The notes under the pieces are model-generated. The model was not told where the DNA came from. It was given only the letters and a program-made list of their open reading frames with translations, and searched no databases. Positions 55,832 through 64,000 of a stretch of DNA of 64,000 nt are shown here, piece after piece (within the stretch, counting starts at the first letter, position 1; every line of letters begins with the position of its first letter). This DNA comes from Oxytricha trifallax (lineage: Eukaryota > Ciliophora > Spirotrichea > Sporadotrichida > Oxytrichidae): assembly GCA_000711775.1 (NCBI GenBank), contig ARYC01000436.1, positions 1-64,000 of the forward strand. Direction: 5' to 3'. The position numbers were made by a program, and so were the translations under genes.

Positions 55832-58800
55832 AAGATTTATTTATTTTGACTTTGAATGTTCAGGTTGTTCGAATGATTTCTATGTCCATGTTCGCTTCAT
55901 TAACCAGCTGATTTTTACATAAGTTGTTCTCAATAACTTCTTCACTTTCTGATAGTTTCCGTGTTGCTCTAGTCATCTGAATCTTTCATCCAGCCATTTC
56001 AAATTTTCTATGACTTCGATTTAAGTTTTGTTGCCTTGGTCAATTAATTTGTGGCTCCTCACTAATTTGTTAAATCTTATAAGGTCCCCAGTCTAATTCA
56101 TAATGTGCAGTCTTTCATATAAATTTTGTTTTTACAAATATTTTGTGGACATTGCGATAATGGTTCATCCCGTAGTTTACTATTCTCTTTCCTTAACCTA
56201 TTGCCATCATCGTATCCATCAAATTCTTAGTTAGGAAAGGTTTTTTTTGATTTTTTTAAAAGTTTTGATTAGTTTTATGGATTCAGGTCTTCGCTTTTTT
56301 AGGTTTATAAGTCTGTCTAGGTTTTCTTTGGCATTCTTCATAATCTTCCGGACAAGTTGTGCTATTATATCTTTTGTTCCTCTTTCTTTAATCTATGTAA
56401 CATTCTGTAGTATCTTATTGTAGATATCTCTTGGTGTTTTAAAGGCTATTCGTTTTAGTTGAGTCTCGATTTCTCTATTTCTTCAAGCTTTCTATATTTG
56501 ATTGCCACAAGCGGGGTGTAATTGAAAATGACTAGTGATCTTTTTAAGCCACCATTATCATATCGCAGATTGCTGGATTATTGAATTTGTGAGACTTAAG
56601 TACATTATTTTAAATCCTTTTATCTCCTTACATATTTTCATTATCAAGGTTTTTGTATTGAGACAGACATATATCCCCATGAGTTTTATTTCTAGCACCT
56701 TTTTTATTCCCTCTATTACTTCTACCTCATTGAACTCATTTGAGCCACTCATGAATAGCATCTCATTATAATTTAATTTAAGCTTATGGGTCTTTGAAGC
56801 ACTTCAGAACTTTCTGCATCTGTGTTTTATTTATAATGTTGATTATAATGTCATCTGCAAATGTCAGCAACTTCCCATATTTTATCAGTGATTGTAGTTC
56901 CAGTTGCAAGTAGATTAGTCTTGGAAGTTAATGTTGAATAGCATTGGTGAAAGCCTGCTTCTTTGAGCAACACTTTTTTTGGAATCTATTTCTCTTCTCT
57001 CATACACTATTTTAATGTTTTTGTATAATTCCTCAATGAATTTTACTATCTATTTGTCCGCACTTAACTTCGTTCTCTCTCGTGGTGTACTTATCAGTTT
57101 GTCTTTCCAGACGGAGTCATATGCCTTTTTTAAATAAATAAATAGGTAAGTTCTCTGCCCTTGCTTTTCAGTTTTTACTCTTTAATATGGTAAATAATCT
57201 GAAAAGGTTGAAATGAGTACTCTTACTTTCTTTAAAACCATTTTAATAGTTTCTTCTATAGAGTAGCTCACTGTTTAACTCTTTTCTATGAATTTTTTAA
57301 GTTCAAGTTTACCACAAATGATCTGTTATTGCTGATTTCTGGGTACTAGGAGAACTAGCCTTCCTTCATTCAGGTATTAAGTTAAAATTGTAGCATTTAC
57401 CAAGAATTAAAGAATAATCAAGTTTTCCTATCATATTTATTAATATATTACTAATTAAATAATTAAAATCGCATCCCCAACCCAAACGATCAATTAAATT
57501 TGAATTAGAGTGTGGAATAAACAAGAAAATAAATTAAATTTATGACCAATTATAAAAATGACAAATCGTTTATTATAAACGACATTAGCATTTTATTAAT
57601 AAATACGTATATTCATATTACATTAATTAAATTATAAAAAATGAGTACTTTAAAAAACTAATCAACTAAAAAGTTAAATATATAAATATTTTTTATTTTT
57701 TAAATTTATTTAAAAAAAACTAATGTCGTTTATGATAAATGATATGTCATTTTGATAATTGATCATAAATTTAATTTATTTTCTTGTTTATTCCGTACTC
57801 TAACTTAAATTTAATTGATCGTTTGGGTTGGAGTGCGATTTTAATTAATTGATTAGTAATATATTAATAAATATGATAGAAAACTTGATTATTCTTTAAT
57901 TCTTGGTAAATGCTACAATTTTTACTCATTATTTAAACATTCCAGCGTTCATCTACTCTGCTATTTTGAAGCGTCCTATTTTCTTTATGAAGCATATTTC
58001 TATCGAACCCATCTTGTCCAATTACTTTGTTGAAATTACATTCTGATTTAGATTTCTAGACTTCCTGCTATTCCCAAAAAATCTGCTTAATATCTTCTTC
58101 ATTAATTACCTCCGTTATCTTATCTTTCTGTTTTTGGGGTTCCCCTTTGACTTTTGTCATCTTTACAGAAGTTTTGTAATAAAACTTTATTCATTGTTTT
58201 TCTAATGGCTAGATTCTCTCCTTGTTCATTGTAAATCCTTTAATTGGTTAGGCTTGTTTTTTATTATTTGTGAGTCTTTTTACTAGATAGAAGAAATCTT
58301 TTAGATCATATCCAAACAATACTCCATATTTCTTTTAGCTTCTTACCTTTGTTTTGTTTGGTGTCTTGGTAGGTCTGTTCCCTCTATCACTGTTATTCCT
58401 AACTGCATATCTTGGAGTTATTAATACAAATTTCTCGTATTGCTCTATTTTATCTTCAAAAAGCACTATCTCACTGGCCATACTAAGCCTTACTCTTTTA
58501 ATTCTCTTCCTCCTCAATGAATGACTTCCAGCATTGTTTTATGAAGTCTGATATCCAAACACCCCTTTCTTTATCTGTCATTTTCAAATAATTATCTTAG
58601 TATTTTATCTTTAATGTCGCCATAATTAGTTTATGATATGCTAGTCTCAGTTATTCCATTCCCACTTAATAGTTTCTACATTTGAGAAAATTTAGTCAAG
58701 TTGATTTCCCTTGATGTGCGTTCCTACTCCTTCTGGAATGGATTCATGATACATTTTTTAGAAAATAGAGAATTATAACAATTTTATTTATAATAAATAC

Positions 58801-59735
58801 AAAACTGAGTAACAGTTTGATTAAAGTATATCTTAAAAACGTTTCATTGTCTTTGAATTGTCCCTTGTATGTTCTTCCATCTTTCCAAGTAAGTACTCTC
58901 TGACCATTTTTTAAGCTTGCTCTGCGAAGTCTTTGTTTTTACTCTATACTGAACCAACCAGGCAGGTCAACTTAAAAATAAAAAATTTAGAGATGATTTT
59001 TGTATCTTACATTATTTGTGAGTAACATTACACATTCCGATCAGACATTTTTATTATTTATAATATTATTAATCAAATTGTTATAATTGTCTATTTTATA
59101 AAATATATCAAAATTCTTTGAGGTCTTCCTTCTGTAGCTATGGTGCTAAGTTATTTTAGATGGAAGTTAAAGTCCCCTCATCACAATTATCTTCTGTTTG
59201 TTGCTTTTTTGCTCTATCATTTTTATCATAACATCACTCTGTTTTTACTTACTTGCTAAACTTCCTCAATTTAATATGGCTGCGTAATAATATGTAGAGG
59301 AAATCTCTCTGTATTCAGTAAGTTCTATGCCACAAATAGTTTCAAAGTTTCACAGTTTCTATTTGGTACCTTCCGCTGTCCTTAGTTAATACTCCTCCGT
59401 TCCTTGCAAGTTAAGTTTGAGTTATGTCTTAAATATTCATCCAAATTATCCTATGCAGTCCTGTTTCCACAAGCGTTATAAAATCTAAGTTTTTTATTCT
59501 ATCTCCCTCAGCATTTAATCCTATTTTAGTTTGGAGCTTCATCTTCTTACGTTTTGTGAGCACAGCTTTAATTCTAATTATTCAGTTGGTACCTATCTCT
59601 TTTTACTGATAACATCGTTTCATATTTTTATGCGTTAGTTCACTGCAAATCTTTCATTCCTTTTGATCCATCCTTCAGCTTCTCTTTGAAGTGAAATAAA
59701 ATGAAATTGTCGGTTGTTACCCCCCCCATAATTGA
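55830..59735 (-). mobile_element. LINE-type (non-LTR) retrotransposon, decayed, minus strand
   Basis: Reading leftwards: an APE-type endonuclease remnant (FITLVETGL with the catalytic Glu near 59480; ITQTQLARNGGVLTKDSG; a degraded catalytic segment near 59170). A linker follows (KIEQYEKFVLITPRYAV at 58335-58517, then KVIGQDGFDRNML near 58010), then reverse transcriptase: LNEGRLVLLVPRNQ (finger motif, near 57360), KKAYDSVWKDKL (motif A, near 57115), QRSRLSPMLFNI (motif B, near 56955) and FADDIIINI (catalytic motif, 56840-56861). The 3' end runs into an (AT)n tail at 55799-55828. Target-primed reverse transcription is the expected mechanism. Many UGAs and shifts make it inactive, and a MITE splits it at 57384-57924. 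Confidence 0.8.
57384..57924. mobile_element. 540-bp MITE inside the LINE
   Basis: Inverted arms of about 210 bp beginning AAAATTGTAGCATTTACCAA and ending with the complement, with similarity continuing through gaataatcaagttttc, attagtaatatatt and the block around cccaaacgatcaattaaatt. The centre is AT-rich and has no gene. A TA lies at each edge (57383-57384 and 57923-57924), with a one-base difference in the A run. It interrupts the reverse-transcriptase coding region between the linker and the finger motif, so it is younger than the LINE. Confidence 0.8.
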
Positions 59736-59739
59736 GAAA

Positions 59740-60290
59740 TCATTCAAGTATTTATAATTATAACATTAACTATGAATATTTTAAGTTATTATGATATATT
59801 TATCGTATTGTGTTTCTTTGAATATTCAAAGTAAATTTGAATAGATTTCTGATTTGATTTTTTTGTGTTATTTCCTTCTGCCTTGTAGACTGGCAGTTTT
59901 CTTCCACCTGGGTACTGGTCTTTCTTTTCCATTTAAGCACTCTTAATTGCCGCTATTTTAATTTAGTTATTTAACATTAATTAGCGAAATAATTAAATAA
60001 ATCAATGCATTATCAATAATTCTGATTGGTATTAAATTAATCTTAATAATTTCTTATATATGCATATTAAAAATAAGATTTAATAAAATTAAGGATTAAA
60101 ATTACCGATTAATATATAGATCAAAAAGATAATAAATTAAACGAACTTTTAAGTAAAAATTACTTCATAAATTAAGAAATTATAGAATCAAAACTATGAT
60201 TATTGCTATCACATTTTATTTGACATATAAATCCAATAATAATTAGAAAAGATAAAGATATGGTATTCTCTATCATATTAAAGATACTGT
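59740..60290. other. AT-rich spacer
   Basis: AT-rich DNA right of the LINE; no gene recognised. Confidence 0.5.
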
Positions 60291-60299
60291 TAATCACTG

Positions 60300-61276
60300 A
60301 TTTTAAATTTGAGTTTTAGTAATAATTAATATTCTTATTTGACTTATATATGCTCTCTAATTGAATAAATAAATATATATAAAAAATATCTATTTATGTA
60401 GTTCTTTTATTAAAAAATCTTGATAATTGATTGATATAAGTTAGAAATGTTTTAATTGATATAAGTTAGAAATGTTTTTATAAAGTTCTGGAGAGTTATC
60501 TGCAAATTTTTTTCACTTTCGTTTGTTTAATGCCATATACGAGGACCTCATCAATATTAAATTTATTATTGCTCCCATCGAGCTACTGTAGTACTTATTA
60601 TGGAACTCCATTAGGCCTATATAGAATGCCATGTTGCCTTTTTTGTGGAGAGTGTTTTGTAAAATTAAATCTTATTAATTCTTTGCTTTAACATAATTTC
60701 TGCAGGATTAATGGAGGTGAGACCCCCTGAAAAGTGAGGGGTAGTACCGTTTTAGAGTTATATTTATAGAACTGTTTCATAAAACTTTGATTCAAACAAG
60801 CAGTGGTGTCCAATATTGGTTTAAACGCTGGTGATAATAGTCTGGATAAATATCTGATAAGTTTTGAATAATGCTATATAACCACCCAATAGTTGCTATT
60901 TTTATTCAATTTAAAATCCTGATAGTTACTAACATTTGCCATTCTCCTCCTGCAATTTCCTTAATTGTAATAAAGTATGGTAGCGAAATACTGATTGAGT
61001 CTACCTACAGAAGTGGGCTACGCTATTTCTTTGAAATTTTGATCGATATAAAGTCTCAATAGTGTGACCTAAGAATATCGTTAATATCTAAAATCATATT
61101 CTTAGTTTTCCAATAAGGATAGAGTTTATATTAAAATTGAACTGTAAATTTATTTTTTTGTATTAGAAACCTACCTGAAAATTTTGCTGCTCATTGTAAA
61201 ACTATAGTAAGGTCACCTTGGACTTGATGGTCTCATAGTCTAACTCTCTCTTGATTATGAAACTGAATGCGCCCAT
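60300..61276 (-). CDS. Possible gene, family unknown, with a 33-nt intron
   Basis: Minus-strand GC-richer island. A first block MGAFSFIIKRELDYETIKSK (ATG 61274-61276) leads to TLLQFYNEQQNFQ. A 33-nt GTAGGT...TACAG stretch (61142-61174) fits a short ciliate intron. From about 61060 to 60300 one frame stays open for about 250 codons with UAA/UAG as Gln: RRRMANVSNYQDFKLNKNS, LSRLLSPAFKPILDTTACL, VLPLTFQGVSPPLILQKL and KFNIDEVLVYGIKQTK. A second frame is also long and open, for example ITIKEIAGGEWQMLVTIRI, so the true frame and the junction with the first block are unresolved. No family assigned. Confidence 0.4.
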
Positions 61277-61299
61277 ATTATTTTTTGCAAAATAATACG

Positions 61300-62450
61300 A
61301 AAAAAAACTTTATTATTACGAGTTTATATTGTTGTCATGTATCCTAATTAATCTTTAAAATACTATTCATTAAATTGAAATTCCAGATGCTCAAAATACA
61401 TATAACTGTTTATTATTTATTGAAATAATTTTACAATAAATTTATCTATTTCTCCTATTTTTATAATGAATTAATTGATATTAATAAAGTATAATTGAAT
61501 TTTGGCAATTAGAAAATAACAATTTAATTTGAAATTTCAGGTATACTTTATAGATATTAATATGAGAAGTTTTATTGTAAAAAATTTATAAAAAGATAAA
61601 TTTAATTAATATATCAATGTGAGCACACTAAGAATTGCAGCTGAAGCAATAAAATCAGTGGAAATTGACTTTTAAATAATTGAAACAATCGTTAATAATT
61701 CAAATTTGAATATCAAGATATTTTTTATCAATACACTTTCACGATTGAGCTCAGAATTTATTAATAATTATATTAGCTGTTAGCTATAAAACTTGAGTAA
61801 AAGTAGTTAAATTTATGTTAAAAATAGAATGCCTGCAGTGCTTGTGTCTGAACTAATTCTCCGTTTAAACTTATGCTTTATTATAATGATTTAAGGGTAC
61901 AACCCAAATTTTTAGAAAAGCTTTGAAAAGTTTAAAATTGTAGTAAAACAAAGACTTTGATGGCAACACTGGTTTGGAGCTGATAGATGAGCTGTTACAA
62001 CAATATAAAATCAAGAACTTAAATAAATAGATTTGAAAGTCAGGAGAAATTATGATCCCAATTTTGAATTTTTTCAAATTGAGTTGAAATAAATAGAGTC
62101 TATTTCAAGACAAAAAATATATTTTCAATAAGCTGCAATGCAATAATACCTTTGAAAGTGTATTGATATTTGAAGGAATTTAAATATTAGTTCAATCTTA
62201 ACTCAAAAGGTGGAAATAAGCTAAAAAGGAGACGAGTGAAGAACTAAACTATCATCGTAAAGCTGTGATCGAAGCTGAATTCATTATTTTAAACATGCAA
62301 AGCTGTTTCTTAAAATTCATTAGGAAAAAGAAAAGTGGCATAGCGTTTGTAAAGAGTTCAATAAAATGATTATTTAAATGCATAAATACCTTTTGATTAG
62401 TATAAAATTTAGAATAAACACTCATTAAGATCTGTTTAATAAAACATTAT
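61300..62450. other. AT-rich spacer
   Basis: Mostly AT-rich. The stretch 61871-62077 (minus) is open but has no motif. No gene called. Confidence 0.45.
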
Positions 62451-62469
62451 TTTATGTTAAATAAAATAA

Positions 62470-64000
62470 TAAATTAAAAATATTAGAATTTTGGACGGAT
62501 TAAAGAAGGCGGGAAATATCGGAGTAAGCGAAACTACCAACCAATGGGAGAAGGAAGCTACCAGTGTATACAGAGAGGAAAGATCATGTAGTCAGTGGAA
62601 ACTCAAAGAATCAGCAAACATTGGAAAAGTATTTCGAAAGTTCAAAAACGAGTTCTTAAAATTCAACATCCCAAAACCTGAATGTTCAGAGTTATATTAG
62701 AAAATTTAAAGACTTGGACAGATTTACGGTCAATATTGACAATAGCCGACAGTTTCAATTCTACCAACCAGTGAGAAGAGCCGAAGGATGGGTAAAAAGG
62801 AATGAGAGATTCGCTGAAAAGCAGAGGACTAAGAGGAAAAAGCAAGTGATAAACAACAGAAGATAAGTGAACCAGATGACTATAATGACTATAGAGTTAA
62901 ACATCTGCTTATAAAATGTCAGGGGTATGAACTCAAAGTTGAAGCAAGACCAATTAATGAGAGAAAAAGAGAAAAAAACCCAGACCACATTGGTCTAGTG
63001 GAAACTAGACTCTAGAGATTGATCGGAAAAAATAGCAAGAACATACCCCAAACACAACTGGCAAGAAATGGAAGTATACTTGCACTGAACAGTGGCAAAT
63101 ATGAGATGAGAACAATAAAAACGTTAAAAAAGTAAATTAAATGGACCATTCTGAGCGTGGGAGGATTCTCACTACATGTAATAACAACATACATCCCACC
63201 ATATTGAAACGAAGAAGTAAAGGAGTTACAAAATAGATTGATTTTTTTGATCAAATCATTAAAACAAAAATGCTAAAGACAAAGAATAATTGTTATGAGG
63301 GATTCAACTTCCACATTAAAGATTTGAGGAAAAGATTGAACAAAGAGGGCCTCAAAGAATCTATACCAGAAGGAGTGGTAACTCACACTAGAGGAAACCA
63401 ATTGGATCAAATATTCTCAAACGTGGAGACTGTCAGCTGGGAAACTAGCCAGCTAAGTTAAACGGACCACAAACTAATATAAGTCAAGTTGAAAATTAAA
63501 TACCAAGAAGGTAACTTAAAGCTATCGGACAAAGAAAGGACTATGGGAATTTCAGTTGTAAGAAAACAATGCTGGAAAACGTTCATAGATGAAGGAAGGG
63601 AGATGACAGAAGAAGACTTCAATTAACCTATACAAAAATGCTTCGAAGATAAAATAGGGAAGCGATTCAAAGGGAGGAATTGGTACTAGCAACCGCCCGA
63701 GTGGGCAATTAAATGCAATGGAACAGCAGCTGGAAACATTAGTCAAAAAAACACAAAAATAAATGGAAGGAAGAAATGAGAGATCTAGAATAATGCTTAG
63801 AAAGAAACGATATTAGAGGTTTTTTTTTTATCTGGTAAAGAGGTTGACTAAAAGCTAAAAATAAGCTCAACCAATTAAAGGACAGACGATAAAAGACGAG
63901 AGGACTGAAATCGGAGACTTCATGAAAGAACAAGTCTTAAAATATAATCATAAACTTTTCCGAGACAACAGGGAGTTAAAGTAAAGTATATAGGAATGCA
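62470..64000 (+). mobile_element. Second LINE-type retrotransposon, plus strand, cut by window end
   Basis: Related to the minus-strand LINE. The 5' part encodes a basic region (LKKAGNIGVSETTNQWEKEA, FRKFKNEFLKFNIPKPE). The APE endonuclease follows: ICLQNVRGMNSKLKQDQL (62905-62960), DHIGLVETRL with the catalytic Glu (about 62985), PQTQLARNGSILALNSGKY, LHVITTYIPPYQNEEVKEL, FNFHIKDL (the GDFN catalytic segment, shifted), NQLDQIFSNVE (63400-63430) and DHKLI. The start of the linker (QPIKGQTIKDERTEI) is reached at the window edge; the reverse transcriptase would lie beyond. Frameshifts separate the blocks, for example within the GDFN motif near 63300. Confidence 0.75.

Noticed and set aside
56535-56771. 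78-codon plus-strand frame
   Set aside because: Opposite the LINE reverse transcriptase on the minus strand.
62663-63254. Several minus-strand frames rich in Phe, Leu and Ser
   Set aside because: Opposite the plus-strand LINE endonuclease; membrane-like composition is an antisense artefact.
1-64000. tRNA, rRNA genes and CRISPR arrays
   Set aside because: No cloverleaf, rRNA core or regularly spaced repeat array was recognised; the tRNA-like string at 49.4 kb is too degenerate for a tRNA call.

Overview
The window is AT-rich germline (micronuclear) DNA of a hypotrich ciliate of the Oxytricha/Stylonychia type. Three lines of evidence support this. (1) Recognisable proteins read through only if UAA and UAG mean glutamine and UGA is the sole stop: for example, a TAG falls inside an intact C2H2 zinc finger at about 30.32 kb and between two exons at 52.9 kb. 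(2) There are three complete telomere-bearing elements (TBEs), transposons known from hypotrich germlines, with CAAAACCCC-type tips, about 4.1 kb length, the expected three genes and ANT target duplications. (3) Coding DNA is confined to short GC-richer islands in a sea of AT-rich DNA, with candidate short introns (33-40 nt) and one candidate internal eliminated sequence (IES).

Layout. 0-1.96 kb: a GC-rich island with a broken IS630/Tc1-type transposase. 3.4-6.2 kb: a heavily eroded TBE. 6.7-7.3 kb: retroposon-like GC-rich repeats. 8.6-10.0 kb: decayed copies of a calcium-dependent protein kinase EF-hand tail (- strand) and of a YHYH-domain protein (+ strand). 11.43-15.55 kb: TBE-A, inserted in a Cys-rich/coiled-coil coding sequence whose frame closes across the insertion. 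17.57-24.51 kb: a 6.9-kb element with the TBE gene set but about 1.16-kb terminal inverted repeats (TIRs) that carry their own reading frames and no telomeric tips; its right arm contains a 675-bp insertion with a 16-bp duplication. 27.40-31.53 kb: TBE-B. 34.1-35.25 kb: a decayed gene with an intron. 35.94-37.15 kb: a 391-bp near-identical inverted repeat. 37.27-42.29 kb: a palindrome whose centre holds TBE-C and, a few bases away, a 421-bp TA-flanked MITE. 42.7-45.25 kb: an inverted, very divergent TBE-like relic. 47.2-48.25 kb: an unclassified TIR element with reading frames. 49.4 and 50.2-50.7 kb: small GC-rich repeats. 52.7-53.1 kb: a MORN-motif gene end with a predicted IES and intron. 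54.5-55.0 kb and 60.3-61.3 kb: possible macronuclear-destined coding islands. 55.8-59.7 kb (-) and 62.4-64.0 kb (+, cut by the window end): two related LINE-type retrotransposons, the first split by a 540-bp TA-flanked MITE.

How the parts fit. The TBE genes form one system: a DD34E transposase, a divergently transcribed '22 kDa' protein, and a zinc finger plus kinase-like '57 kDa' protein. In hypotrichs TBE transposases are known to take part in developmental genome rearrangement. Every copy here carries frameshifts or UGA codons, so none looks able to make all three proteins as read. Frame-level calls in a UGA-only code are uncertain because random AT-rich DNA stays open for about 50 codons on average; entries without family similarity are therefore given low confidence.
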